Notes under the pieces: generated by a model | Database searches by the model: none | What the model saw: the letters and a program-made list of their open reading frames with translations, nothing else | Told to the model about the DNA's origin: nothing | Assembly (NCBI RefSeq): GCF_900107705.1 | Contig: NZ_FNRE01000008.1 | Span: 116,570-180,569 of the forward strand | Direction of reading: 5' to 3' | Length of the DNA stretch: 64,000 nucleotides | Source: Prevotella sp. tc2-28 | GTDB lineage: Bacteria; Bacteroidota; Bacteroidia; Bacteroidales; Bacteroidaceae | Shown here: piece by piece, positions 45,236 through 54,121 of the stretch | How the letters are laid out: each line of letters opens with the position of its first letter | How positions within the stretch are numbered: position 1 is the stretch's first letter | Translations under genes and position numbers: made by a program

Positions 45236-45243
45236 TAATTTTG
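45236..45243 (+). promoter_or_regulatory. Promoter -7 box TAATTTTG of aroB
   Basis: TAATTTTG lies ten bases before the ATG at 45253, so the message is almost leaderless. A TTTG at 45208-45211 is 24 bases away, longer than usual. Confidence 0.6.
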
Positions 45244-45252
45244 CACCCGAAA

Positions 45253-46299
45253 ATGACAAAGAAACAAAAATTAGTCATATCCCATAACCTACAAAAGACA
45301 CTTACCAATGCTATTGACGAGTGTCCGCATGACCAACTGTTCGTATTGGTAGACACTACCACCGAGCAGTGTTGTCTTCCCGTTATTTCTGCCTACGACT
45401 GTATGAAACACGCCCACCCCATTGTCATTGGTGCCACTGACACCCATAAGACACTGGACACGGTGACTCAGGTATGGACAGCGTTACAGCAAATGGGAGC
45501 CACACGCCATTCATTGTTGATTAACCTTGGCGGTGGGATGGTGACTGACTTAGGTGGCTTTGCCGCCTCAACATTCAAAAGAGGTCTGTCCTATATCAAT
45601 ATTCCCACAACCCTCCTGTCAATGGTGGATGCCAGCGTGGGGGGTAAGACCGGTTTTAATTTCGGAGGACTGAAAAATGAAATCGGGGTGTTTAACAATG
45701 CGGATTGTGTCATCCTAGACACCACTTTCCTTCAGACACTTGACCAAGAGAACATCCTCTCAGGATATGCAGAAATGCTGAAGCACGGGCTTATCAGCAA
45801 CGAGAAAACATGGGCAGAACTGCTGAACTTCAATCTAACCGATTTGGAGCAACTGGGCAGCATGCTCGCTGAGAATGTTGCCGTCAAGCAACGCATCGTC
45901 ACAGAAGACCCCACAGAACACGGCATACGTAAAGCATTGAACCTTGGGCATACCGCCGGACATGCCTTTGAGTCACTGGCTTTGGAGCGTAAACCTATCC
46001 TACACGGCTATGCTGTAGCCTATGGATTGGTGGTAGAACTCTACCTTTGCTGTGTCAAGACGGGATTTCCTCAGGACAAGATGAGACAGACCGTCACATT
46101 CATTAAGGAGCACTACGGTCGAATGAATATTACCTGTGATGACTATCCCAAGATTATCGAGCTGATGCATCACGACAAAAAGAATGTCGGTACAGCCATC
46201 AATTTCACGCTGTTAGGTGGTATTGGTGATATCCGTATCAACCAGACAGCCACAGAAGACGAGATCAAAGATGCATTAGACTTCTATAGAGAATATTAG
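45253..46299 (+). CDS. aroB: 3-dehydroquinate synthase
   Basis: The second enzyme of the shikimate pathway, 348 residues, converting DAHP to 3-dehydroquinate with NAD and a divalent metal. Recognisable motifs are LLINLGGGMVTDLGGFAAST (NAD-binding), GLSYINIPTTLLSMVDASVGGKTGFN, GYAEMLKHGLI and the metal-binding LNLGHTAGHAFE. The ATG at 45253 is used because the promoter overlaps the four codons upstream. The gene stands alone between divergent and convergent neighbours. Confidence 0.96.
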   Translation: MTKKQKLVISHNLQKTLTNAIDECPHDQLFVLVDTTTEQCCLPVISAYDCMKHAHPIVIGATDTHKTLDTVTQVWTALQQMGATRHSLLINLGGGMVTDLGGFAASTFKRGLSYINIPTTLLSMVDASVGGKTGFNFGGLKNEIGVFNNADCVILDTTFLQTLDQENILSGYAEMLKHGLISNEKTWAELLNFNLTDLEQLGSMLAENVAVKQRIVTEDPTEHGIRKALNLGHTAGHAFESLALERKPILHGYAVAYGLVVELYLCCVKTGFPQDKMRQTVTFIKEHYGRMNITCDDYPKIIELMHHDKKNVGTAINFTLLGGIGDIRINQTATEDEIKDALDFYREY

Positions 46300-46345
46300 A
46301 GAGAAACTACTACCTATTTAAATTACTAATAACCAACGATGGGGC

Positions 46346-47341
46346 TTATCCGTGAGGATGTGTCCCATTTCTTTTTTCATCTTCTGCCACCAGCTTTTCT
46401 GCTTCTGCACGGGCTGGTTTACCCGTTTGCGTCATCGGTAGGCGGTCAACGACGACGATGCGACGAGGTTGCCAATATTTGGGAAGTACCTGACGACAGA
46501 CGCGCATAGCCTCGTCAGCATCTCCCCGTTCTATCATCAATACGACCTGTTGTCCTAACCGCTCATCCTTCGCGCGCGTAATCAAATAAGGATTTGTTAT
46601 ATGAGCATGAAGCATGTGTTCCACTTCCTCTGCTTGAATCTTGATACCTCCCGAACAGATAACATTATCCTTACGACCCAGTACACGGAAACGCTGTCCG
46701 TCAAGCTCTACCATATCATTGGTGACCAAAGTACCCTCATGAACCGCAGGGGCGTCAATGACCAGACAACCTTCTGAGGTCTGCGACACGCGAATGCCAT
46801 CAAAAGGTGTATACCAGTCGGTTGATGTTGGTCCGTTAAGCCGTCGTAACGCTATATGCGACAACGTCTCCGTCATGCCGTAGGTGCTCCATACAGCATA
46901 AGGGAAGTCCTTCAAGGCTGCCTGTAAAGACTCGTCAATGGCACCGCCACCAATAATCAGATGACGGATTTGGCGTAAGCGCTCCCGTTCCGCAGCGACC
47001 TGTAATGAGTTATAGACCTGCAAAGGGACCATTGCGGCAAAATCCACAGGTTCCGTAAAATCAGAAAGGGGATGACCACTGGGAAGTACACACGACAGCC
47101 GGAGGTTACAGGTCAGTGCACGCACCACCATCATCTTGCCCGCAATATAGTCAAGCGGCATGCACAGCAAAGCGGTATCGCCTGCCCTGAGGCCAAGGAA
47201 GCTACAGGTTATGCGGGCCGAGGCCTCCATACGCTGTTTCTCCACCTGCATCGGCTTGGGCGTCCCCGTCGAACCACTGGTATGCACCAGTACCGTCGGG
47301 CTGTCATTGTTCCATTCGGCTAAAAATGATTCGAGATCCAT
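46346..47341 (-). CDS. menE: o-Succinylbenzoate-CoA ligase (short form)
   Basis: An AMP-forming acyl-CoA ligase of 331 residues, in the menaquinone pathway. The P-loop-like VLVHTSGSTGTPKPMQVEK, the STYGMTETLSHIA motif, and FRVLGRKDNVICSGGIKIQAEEVE are present, and the C-terminal lysine lies in LPMTQTGKPAR. It is shorter than the 450-490 residues of typical MenE, lacking part of the N-terminal domain; such short forms are usual in Bacteroidota. The start overlaps menC by 22 bases. Confidence 0.92.
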   Translation of the reverse strand: MDLESFLAEWNNDSPTVLVHTSGSTGTPKPMQVEKQRMEASARITCSFLGLRAGDTALLCMPLDYIAGKMMVVRALTCNLRLSCVLPSGHPLSDFTEPVDFAAMVPLQVYNSLQVAAERERLRQIRHLIIGGGAIDESLQAALKDFPYAVWSTYGMTETLSHIALRRLNGPTSTDWYTPFDGIRVSQTSEGCLVIDAPAVHEGTLVTNDMVELDGQRFRVLGRKDNVICSGGIKIQAEEVEHMLHAHITNPYLITRAKDERLGQQVVLMIERGDADEAMRVCRQVLPKYWQPRRIVVVDRLPMTQTGKPARAEAEKLVAEDEKRNGTHPHG

Positions 47342-48387
47342 AGCTGGTCACCACGAATAACAAGCGGCATGTCTATATTATCTGTAAACAGTTGTCCTGT
47401 CCCCAGTCCTTGCGGCATCGTAATGGGATTACCATAGACCGAACTGCACAACTGGGCGATAGCATTCAGTCCGACATTACTCTCTAACGCACTGGTTATC
47501 CAGGAGCCGATTCCCATATCCCGAGCTATATCGACCCACTCTCGAACCCCCATCATACCTCCATGAAGTGACGGTTTCAGTATGATATAAGCCGGACGGA
47601 TGATGTTCAGCATCTGACGTTTAGTACCAGGATCATTCACGCCAATCAACTCTTCGTCAAGGGCGATACGAAGCGGTGATTCACGGCAGAGTTCGGACAT
47701 ATAAGACCACTGTCCCGCCTTAATAGGCTGTTCGATAGAATGAAGCGAATATTGTGACAGCAACTCGAGCTTATACAACGCTTCCTCAAAGGGGAAAGCG
47801 CCGTTAGCATCCACGCGCAGTTCCACGTCATGAGGGCTGAAACGCTGACGAATCTGCTTAATAAGCGCTAACTCACTGTCAAAGTCGATGGCACCAATCT
47901 TTAGCTTGACGCAACGGAAGCCTTTGTCCAGTTTCTCCTCTATCCGTTGTTGCATCTCATCGTAGGAACCCATCCACACCAATCCATTGATGGGTATTCC
48001 ACACTCACCACGACTGAACGGGGTATCAAATAAGAGGTGAGAGGTCTTGCCGTGCAAGCGACCAAAGGTCGAGCGGAGAGGTGAGAGGTGAGAGCTAAAC
48101 GAATGCCAAGCTGTTTCCAGTCCGAAAAGCATCGAAGGATAGTCGCGCAGGTCATCGTAAGGAATCTCACCCGTCTGTTCCACCACATCACAGAAACGAC
48201 GCAGCACATCTGCATAATTGGGGATATCATCACAACTCAGCTGTGGCAATGGGGCACACTCCCCTACCCCTGTATGTTCACCGTCAGTCATCGTGACCAG
48301 CCATATCCTACGTTCCGTGTACACCCCACGACTGGTTCCCGCTGGTTGCTTGAAATGAAGTGTACGCTCCGCTATCGTTATCTTCAT
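47320..48387 (-). CDS. menC: o-Succinylbenzoate synthase with in-frame repeat insertion
   Basis: An enolase-superfamily enzyme of 355 residues that dehydrates SHCHC to o-succinylbenzoate. Motifs include [11 protein letters not shown], the KxK acid/base pair in FRCVKLKIG, the metal-binding [10 protein letters not shown] and IALDEELIG, and ILKPSLHGG. Residues about 98-118 ([20 protein letters not shown]) do not fit the family: they are encoded by a short repetitive segment (48033-48096) inserted between LETAWHSF and [11 protein letters not shown]. The reading frame stays open. The site is near the active-site loop region but may be tolerated. The start overlaps the menB stop (ATGA). Confidence 0.93.
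   Translation of the reverse strand: MKITIAERTLHFKQPAGTSRGVYTERRIWLVTMTDGEHTGVGECAPLPQLSCDDIPNYADVLRRFCDVVEQTGEIPYDDLRDYPSMLFGLETAWHSFSSHLSPLRSTFGRLHGKTSHLLFDTPFSRGECGIPINGLVWMGSYDEMQQRIEEKLDKGFRCVKLKIGAIDFDSELALIKQIRQRFSPHDVELRVDANGAFPFEEALYKLELLSQYSLHSIEQPIKAGQWSYMSELCRESPLRIALDEELIGVNDPGTKRQMLNIIRPAYIILKPSLHGGMMGVREWVDIARDMGIGSWITSALESNVGLNAIAQLCSSVYGNPITMPQGLGTGQLFTDNIDMPLVIRGDQLWISNHF
48033..48096. repeat. Short repeat element inside menC
   Basis: A perfect 13-bp direct repeat AGAGGTGAGAGGT (48033-48045 and 48077-48089) encloses two adjacent perfect stem-loops, CTTGC-cgt-GCAAG (48046-48058) and CGACC-aaa-GGTCG (48059-48071). Confidence 0.8.
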
Positions 48388-49241
48388 GGAATTTTGGGAT
48401 ATTGGTCGAAATCCGGCTTACGTTTCTCCAGGAAAGCCTTACCACCTTCTTGGGCCTCGTCCAGAAAATAATATAGCATCGTAGCATCACCAGCCAGCTG
48501 TTGGATACCAGCCTGGCCGTCCAATTCTGCGTTCAGTCCTGCCTTAATCATTCTGAGGGCTATCGGACTGCGTTCCATCATCTCTTCTGCCCATGCCACA
48601 CACTCATCCTCTAACTGTTCTAAGGGAACCACTTTGTTGACCATGCCCATCCGTTCTGCTTCCTGAGCGGAATACTGACGACACATAAACCAGATCTCAC
48701 GAGCTTTCTTCTGCCCAACGATACGGGCGAGGTAGCTGGAGCCGAAACCTGCATCGAATGAGCCCACCTTAGGACCTGTCTGTCCGAAGATGGCGTTCTC
48801 TGATGCAATCGTCAGGTCGCACACCAAGTGTAGCACATGTCCACCACCGATTGCATAGCCATTCACCATCGCAATAACGGGTTTAGGCAGGCGGCGTATC
48901 TGCATCTGTACGTCAAGTACTGACAAGCGGGGAACTCCCTCTTCATCCACATAGCCGCCACGTCCCTTCACATGCATGTCGCCACCAGAACAGAATGCAT
49001 GCTTCACGTCTGTCAGCGATTTTCCCTCCGGCACTTCCGACATCGCACCTGTCAGCAGCACCACACGGATGTGCTGCATCTCACGGCATAGTGCGAAAGC
49101 TTGACTCAGTTCCAATGTCGTTCGCGGAGTGAAGGCATTGCGATAATGCGGTCTGTTAATGGTAATCTTGGCTATTCCATGATAATCTTCGAAAAGAATC
49201 TCCTCGAATTTTCTAATCTCTTTCCACTCTCTTTTTTCCAT
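48384..49241 (-). CDS. menB: 1,4-Dihydroxy-2-naphthoyl-CoA synthase
   Basis: A crotonase-fold enzyme of 285 residues that closes the naphthoquinone ring in menaquinone synthesis. Conserved segments are [73 protein letters not shown] and the C-terminal [13 protein letters not shown]. The start at 49241 is preferred over one at 49262 because the latter overlaps the -7 box. menB-menC-menE form one operon; menF and menD, often in front of menB in this phylum, are not in the window. Confidence 0.96.
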   Translation of the reverse strand: MEKREWKEIRKFEEILFEDYHGIAKITINRPHYRNAFTPRTTLELSQAFALCREMQHIRVVLLTGAMSEVPEGKSLTDVKHAFCSGGDMHVKGRGGYVDEEGVPRLSVLDVQMQIRRLPKPVIAMVNGYAIGGGHVLHLVCDLTIASENAIFGQTGPKVGSFDAGFGSSYLARIVGQKKAREIWFMCRQYSAQEAERMGMVNKVVPLEQLEDECVAWAEEMMERSPIALRMIKAGLNAELDGQAGIQQLAGDATMLYYFLDEAQEGGKAFLEKRKPDFDQYPKIP

Positions 49242-49259
49242 AGTCTCCGAATTTTTATG

Positions 49260-49267
49260 CAAAGATA
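49260..49267 (-). promoter_or_regulatory. Promoter -7 box TATCTTTG of the men operon
   Basis: On the - strand, TATCTTTG ends 19 bases before the menB ATG at 49241. No TTTG lies at the -33 position, where an ATTATGAATT repeat (49276-49306) begins. Confidence 0.7.
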
Positions 49268-49275
49268 GAAATTTA

Positions 49276-49306
49276 TTATGAATTATGAATTATGTATTAT
49301 GAATTA
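49276..49306. repeat. ATTATGAATT simple repeat
   Basis: About three and a half imperfect copies of TTATGAAT/TTATGTAT directly upstream of the men promoter and next to the gene remnant. Confidence 0.7.
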
Positions 49307-49450
49307 TTTCGCATACCTGTTGGATTCTGGACAAGAGCTGACTGGCGGAGTGGAATTTTCGTGAGATGCTACAACCTTCACGGGATTCCCGTCGACAAGC
49401 CCACCAAAGGAATCTACATTACCAACGGCAAGAAAGTAATCGTGAAATAA
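49292..49450 (+). pseudogene. Remnant of a secreted protein gene: orphan C-terminal sorting tail
   Basis: Codons 49370-49450 translate to YNLHGIPVDKPTKGIYIT followed by NGKKVIVK and a stop. This is the sorting tail found at the ends of the proteins at 3028, 25354 and 36318. The upstream frame stays open only to 49292 and shows no domain or signal peptide. So the tail has lost its gene body, probably by deletion at the ATTATGAATT repeat. A terminator-like hairpin follows. Confidence 0.75.
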
Positions 49451-49458
49451 AAATAAGG

Positions 49459-49496
49459 AATGGCCCTCCATTGAGAAGGGCCTTTTCTTATTAAAG
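49459..49496. terminator. Hairpin terminator between the remnant and the GH28 gene
   Basis: GGCCCT pairs with AGGGCC across a short loop (about 49464-49484), followed by TTTTCTTATT on the + strand. It could serve the remnant and the convergent GH28 gene. Confidence 0.65.
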
Positions 49497-50804
49497 GAAC
49501 ACCTTGGGTTCAGGCGATGCACCCGCTTTAGAGAAGTCTAATGGTTTACCGTCTAAAGTGAAATCTATTAGCTCATACTTATCGCTTGTCTTCACATCAA
49601 TCATCGTTTTGGTATCCACTTTGATGTTTCGCAAGGTGACGTTGTTGCATCGCGACAAAGGCATGTCCTTACGATCACCGGGTTTGAAGAACTGTGTCCA
49701 GGGATGGATAAAGAGGAAACGGTCACAGTGACCTGTGATGTTTTCTACCAGCACATACTCATAGTGCTGGGGCGTGTCGGGACGCATCTTCAACCACAGC
49801 ACTCGATTAGCGTTGTCCGTCTGACAGTTGCGCAGAATGACATTGCGGTCGTGCAACGACTCCGAGCCCAAGGTCAGGCAGCCATGTACACGGCCATAGT
49901 GGCAGTTCTGTATCAGGATGCGCTCGCAATTGCCATTGGTAGAGTCCTTGTCGGCCCAGGTACCTTTGCCACCCTTCAACACAACAGCATCGTCGTTGAC
50001 ATGCATAAAGCAGCCATCCACCATCACGTCAGTGCAGACGTCGATGTCGATGGCATCCGACGAGGGTGCTCCACGCTTCGGCTGTGGGGCATAGACATTC
50101 TCAGTGGGTGCATAGATGTAGCAGTCCAGGTAGCGCACGTGATCACTCTTGTAGACATGGTTGGTCCAGAAAGGCGAGTTGATGAGGTGAACGTCCTGAA
50201 TGGTGACGTTACGTGAGTTCGAAACGTAGGTTAGGCGTGGCCGCTGGGCATCCTTATTGGTACACTGCGGATTCCACTGACGACGAATCCAGAACTCTTG
50301 CCAGTACTTCAGACCATTGCCGTCGATAGTACCCTTGCCTGTGATAGTAAAACCATTCAGTCCGTCAGCATTCACCAGAGCTGCGAAATACTTGCAGGTT
50401 TCTCCCTCAATACGTGTAGTCAGGATAGGGAAGTCAATGATACGGTCAGAGCCTAACAATACAGCGCCCTCACTCAGGTGCAAGTGTGTTCCCTGCTTGA
50501 AGAAGAGGGCACCAGTCTTGAATGTTCCCGTAGGAACAACCACCACGCCGCCACCCTCTTGGGCACAACGGTCTATCACTGCCTGAATTTGCCGGGTCTG
50601 CACCTCAGTGCTGCCTGCCAAAACGCCATAGTCGGTCAATACATACTGACGTCCCAGCGCATTCACGTCAACACGACCCTTTTCCATGAACCATGCATCC
50701 ATTACCGTACCGTCAGGCCATGTCTCCACAGCCTTCTTGCCTTTTGGTTTTGCTGAAGCCGTCAATGTCAGCACGGCCAGCAACAGAATGATTGTTTTTC
50801 TCAT
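49491..50804 (-). CDS. Secreted GH28 polygalacturonase/rhamnogalacturonase-like enzyme
   Basis: A beta-helix hydrolase of 437 residues with signal peptide (MRKTIILLLAVLTLTASA). GH28 landmarks are GGGVVVVPTGTFKTGALFFK, the catalytic aspartates in PSSDAIDID and VNDDAVVLKGG, the GRVHGCLTLGSES segment matching GHG, and a RVLWLKMRPDT segment near the RIK position. It differs strongly from the GH28 at 13606. It starts 8 bases after the broken PL11 gene and so must share that promoter. The setting favours rhamnogalacturonan or substituted pectin as substrate. Confidence 0.9.
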   Translation of the reverse strand: MRKTIILLLAVLTLTASAKPKGKKAVETWPDGTVMDAWFMEKGRVDVNALGRQYVLTDYGVLAGSTEVQTRQIQAVIDRCAQEGGGVVVVPTGTFKTGALFFKQGTHLHLSEGAVLLGSDRIIDFPILTTRIEGETCKYFAALVNADGLNGFTITGKGTIDGNGLKYWQEFWIRRQWNPQCTNKDAQRPRLTYVSNSRNVTIQDVHLINSPFWTNHVYKSDHVRYLDCYIYAPTENVYAPQPKRGAPSSDAIDIDVCTDVMVDGCFMHVNDDAVVLKGGKGTWADKDSTNGNCERILIQNCHYGRVHGCLTLGSESLHDRNVILRNCQTDNANRVLWLKMRPDTPQHYEYVLVENITGHCDRFLFIHPWTQFFKPGDRKDMPLSRCNNVTLRNIKVDTKTMIDVKTSDKYELIDFTLDGKPLDFSKAGASPEPKVFL

Positions 50805-50811
50805 CGTTTCT

Positions 50812-51649
50812 TTAATTATTTAGTTTGGGGTTCAGTTCGTCAGGAGATTCTTTGGTAAACATATTCACGGCAGGAGCTTCTCGCTCATAAAGATGACGGA
50901 TGACGTGACTATCAGAGCTCCACATCTCCACGCTAGGATTCGTGGGGTCTGTGTCTGCTGCCACGGCACGTCCCACATCCGCCTTTGACGGTATCTGGAA
51001 GATGACCTCTCCTGTACGGGCATCGCGGAAATCCGAACCGTCACGTCTGTTCTCGTGGCAATCCCACACCTGCAACTTATCTGTTGAGGGGGTCAAAAGC
51101 CATCAAGTGGATGGCGTCACCATGACCCATACCCGTGTTATACAGTCCACGTCCATCATGGTCTACAGCCATTGAGCCATAGGTTATCTCGTCGCAACCA
51201 TCACCATCGACATCTGCCACAGAAGCATCGTTGGCAGAATAGCTGAACGTACGTCCGTCAGGGGTCTGTCCGTCAGCGGGTTTCTGCAACTTCACAGGCA
51301 GATAACCATCCGGAGCACCCGCCTTCAGCACGTAGCTCCCGTTCAACCCGCCACCACGAACTTCATAGGTAGCATCACCGGTCAATGGATTTTTATCCAC
51401 GAAGAAGGCTCCGCCCGTCATCAACGGCTGTTTGTTCATCTTCTCGCCATTGCGATAGACATCGAAGGCTTCGCCTTTCCTGTCAAACGACAGTATGCGC
51501 CAACTGACGACTACCTGATTGTCATGACGCAGGGCAACCACACCACGGTTCAACTTCTCTAAGGCCATCTGCTCCTTTTGGTAGCGTGGCTGGGCAAAGC
51601 TGCTCCAGCATATTGCCACAAGACAAGCCAAGAAGAGTGCTCTTTTCAT
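50812..51649 (-). pseudogene. Broken rhamnogalacturonan lyase, family PL11
   Basis: The 5' part (from the ATG at 51649) encodes a signal peptide (MKRALFLACLVAICWSSFA) and the PL11 N-terminus (ALEKLNRGVVALRHDNQVVVSWRILSFD split over one block), up to ANDASVADVDGDG. It then jumps to CDEITYGSMAVDHDGRGLYN, a segment that in intact PL11 enzymes lies some 200 residues later after a second SVADVDGDG. The frame then stops at a five-base G/C run (51088-51092); one base less would restore FDPSTDKLQVWDCHENRRDG in frame. The 3' part ends early (ELNPKLNN) without the C-terminal blade region. Intact PL11 enzymes are about 600 residues or more. Its promoter box (51705-51712) persists and may still serve the downstream GH28. 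Confidence 0.88.
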
Positions 51650-51704
51650 TTTGAGTTGTTTTAGTTTACTTAAAGTCATTAGTTCTTTTTGTCGTTTGTC
51701 CACG

Positions 51705-51712
51705 CAAAGGTA
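51705..51712 (-). promoter_or_regulatory. Promoter -7 box TACCTTTG of the PL11-GH28 transcript
   Basis: On the - strand, 55 bases before the PL11 start codon; no clear TTTG at -33. It is back to back with the GH115 promoter. Confidence 0.7.
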
Positions 51713-51795
51713 ATAAAAAAACACCATTTACGCACAACTTTCCAACGCTATTTTACAAAAAAACAAAAAAAACACTGTATTCGAAAAAAAATGCC

Positions 51796-51803
51796 TATCT
51801 TTG
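51796..51803 (+). promoter_or_regulatory. Promoter -7 box TATCTTTG of the GH115-GH106 operon
   Basis: A TAnnTTTG element 20 bases before the ATG at 51823; the -33 region is a poly-A stretch without TTTG. Confidence 0.72.
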
Positions 51804-51822
51804 TACCATCAAACTACTACAT

Positions 51823-54096
51823 ATGATACGTCTGCTACTAATACTCTTTCTGATGTCCTGCTTTTCAGCGCTTACAAGCCGTGCCGAAGTGGTGTGGTTT
51901 AATGGCAAGCAGCCTATAACCTATAGTCTGCCAAAAGAGGTGGAGCCTGTGGTGACGACAGCATTGGAAATGTGGAAAGATGACATGCGACAAGTGACCG
52001 GCATGGATGCCGTAGCTTCACGCAAGGCGACCATAAAGATTTCACACAACAGCAGACTGCCTTTCGATGGTTTCTGCATACATACAAAAGGAGGACAAAT
52101 CATCGTGGAGGGCGGTAATGGGCGCGGTATGGCCTATGGCATTCTGGAGTTGTCACGCCTGGCTGGGGTATCCCCCTGGACTTGGTGGGGCGACGTAGTG
52201 CCTGAGCGCAAAGGACGACTGGTACTTAGCGAAGACTTCAAAACTGTCCAGCAGCCCAGTATAGCCTATCGTGGTATCTTCATCAACGACGAAGACTGGA
52301 GCTTGCGCCCCTGGAGTAGCAAGACCTACGAAAAATCTCAGCAGGCCACCATTGGTGTACAGACCTACAAGCGCATTTTCCAACTATTGTTGCGACTGCG
52401 TGCAAACACCATCTGGCCCGCCATGCATGAGGGGTCGACACCTTTCTTCCAGATTCCCAGTGCACAGGATATGGCCGACTCCTGTGGCATTGTCATCGGT
52501 ACTTCTCACTGTGAGCCATTGCTCAGAAACAATGTCGGTGAGTGGGATACAGCACAACGGGGACGTTTCAACTACAAGACCAACCGCATGGCGGTGCAGC
52601 AATACTGGAAAGAGCGTCTGCAGGAGATTCGTTCGGCAGACAACAAATTCTTCACGATCGGCATGAGAGGCATCCATGACAGTTCTATGGAGGGATATAC
52701 CACGGAGCAGGAGAAGTTTGAGGCACTGCAGCAGGTCATCGACGACCAGCAAGTCCTGTTGCGCCAGTATGTGGGTGACCCCACCCGTCTCCATCAGGTC
52801 TTTGTACCCTACAAGGAGGTGTTGCAACTCTATGAGAAGGGACTGAAGGTACCTGACTACGTCACGCTGATGTGGTGCGACGACAACTACGGCTACATGA
52901 CGCGACTGCCCAATGCCATCGAACAGCAACGCAAGGGTGGTCATGCACTGTATTACCACCTGTCTTATTGGGGACGCCCGCACGACTACCTTTGGCTCAC
53001 GACCACACAGCCAGGACTTATCTATCATGAGTTGCGCCAGGCCTACGACAGCCATGTTCGCCAACTGTGGATAGCCAATGTCCACGACCCCAAGGTGGCA
53101 GCCTACGACCTTCAGTTATTCCTCGACATGGCATGGGATATCAACTGCGTAAACCCACAGACCATCAACCAGCACCACGAGCTGTGGTTGACGACCCAGT
53201 TTGGCTGTGACATATCACGTCGTTTGGCTCCTGCCATGCGTTGCTACTACCAACTTTGTGCCATGCGTCGCCCAGAGTTTATGGGGTGGACACAGGTGGA
53301 ACTCGACAAGCGTCGCTACCACAGGGGACTGTCACTGGTTGACACCATCCCCATGACACGCCAAGAAGCAGACAATCGTCTAGCGGCATTCGATGCAATC
53401 GTAGCAACCATTGACAGCTGTCGACAACTGTTGCCACCAACTCTTGCCGATGCCTATTTTGCAGCCGTCGAATATCCTGTCAAAGCCACCGCTGCCATGA
53501 ACAAGAAGATGCTTGCTCACACTAAGGCTGTCAGTCATCAGGCTTACGATGACATCCTGCAATTGACAGCGCGATACAACAGCATGAACAACGGCAAGTG
53601 GCACCATCTGATGGATGCTGCACCCCGTCAGTTGCCCGTCTTTGGCGATGTACATGCCACACTAATAGGGAAAGGACAAGGACTGACCACGACTTATCCG
53701 GCAGCTGATTACACAACGGCAACAGACGGCACACGGTGCATACAGATGTTGGGGTACTCCATGAATGCGGTCAAGATGCGCAAGGGAGACGTCCTCAGTT
53801 ACAACGTCGACATCAGTCAAGAGGGTTACTACACCCTGCAGACCGCACTCATTCCCACCCACCCCATAGATGGAGGAGACCTGCGCTTCACCATGACTAT
53901 TGATGGGGGCGAGCCCACCCTCTTCTCGCTGCGAGAACCCTTCCGCTCTGAACGGTGGAAAGACAATGTGCTGAACTGCCAGACCAAACGTGCCATCAAG
54001 GTTTGGCTGACCAAAGGCGTGCACCAATTGACACTCACGGCCCTCGACGAGAACATCGTTATAGACCAGTGGCAACTTACTCAAGAAATACAATAA
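51823..54096 (+). CDS. Secreted GH115-like alpha-glucuronidase
   Basis: The product of 757 residues has a signal peptide (MIRLLLILFLMSCFSALTSRA). The N-terminal domain contains IIVEGGNGRGMAYGILELSRLAGVSPW, and the catalytic barrel has the family blocks YRGIFINDEDWSLRPW, LRLRANTIWPAMHEG, FTIGMRGIHDS, LMWCDDNYGYMTRLP and GGHALYYHLSYWGRPHDYLW. GH115 enzymes remove (methyl)glucuronic acid, classically from xylan. Here it heads an operon with rhamnogalacturonan enzymes, so the target may be glucuronic acid on rhamnogalacturonan or arabinogalactan side chains; that is inference. The C-terminal beta-domain (about 600-755) is shorter than in the 850-980 residue members. Confidence 0.9.
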   Translation: MIRLLLILFLMSCFSALTSRAEVVWFNGKQPITYSLPKEVEPVVTTALEMWKDDMRQVTGMDAVASRKATIKISHNSRLPFDGFCIHTKGGQIIVEGGNGRGMAYGILELSRLAGVSPWTWWGDVVPERKGRLVLSEDFKTVQQPSIAYRGIFINDEDWSLRPWSSKTYEKSQQATIGVQTYKRIFQLLLRLRANTIWPAMHEGSTPFFQIPSAQDMADSCGIVIGTSHCEPLLRNNVGEWDTAQRGRFNYKTNRMAVQQYWKERLQEIRSADNKFFTIGMRGIHDSSMEGYTTEQEKFEALQQVIDDQQVLLRQYVGDPTRLHQVFVPYKEVLQLYEKGLKVPDYVTLMWCDDNYGYMTRLPNAIEQQRKGGHALYYHLSYWGRPHDYLWLTTTQPGLIYHELRQAYDSHVRQLWIANVHDPKVAAYDLQLFLDMAWDINCVNPQTINQHHELWLTTQFGCDISRRLAPAMRCYYQLCAMRRPEFMGWTQVELDKRRYHRGLSLVDTIPMTRQEADNRLAAFDAIVATIDSCRQLLPPTLADAYFAAVEYPVKATAAMNKKMLAHTKAVSHQAYDDILQLTARYNSMNNGKWHHLMDAAPRQLPVFGDVHATLIGKGQGLTTTYPAADYTTATDGTRCIQMLGYSMNAVKMRKGDVLSYNVDISQEGYYTLQTALIPTHPIDGGDLRFTMTIDGGEPTLFSLREPFRSERWKDNVLNCQTKRAIKVWLTKGVHQLTLTALDENIVIDQWQLTQEIQ

Positions 54097-54121
54097 CCAA
54101 CGATAACATACTATTGATAAA

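Noticed and set aside
53662..54093. 143-codon open frame antisense to the GH115 gene
   Set aside because: Shadow of a well-supported gene, without signals of its own.
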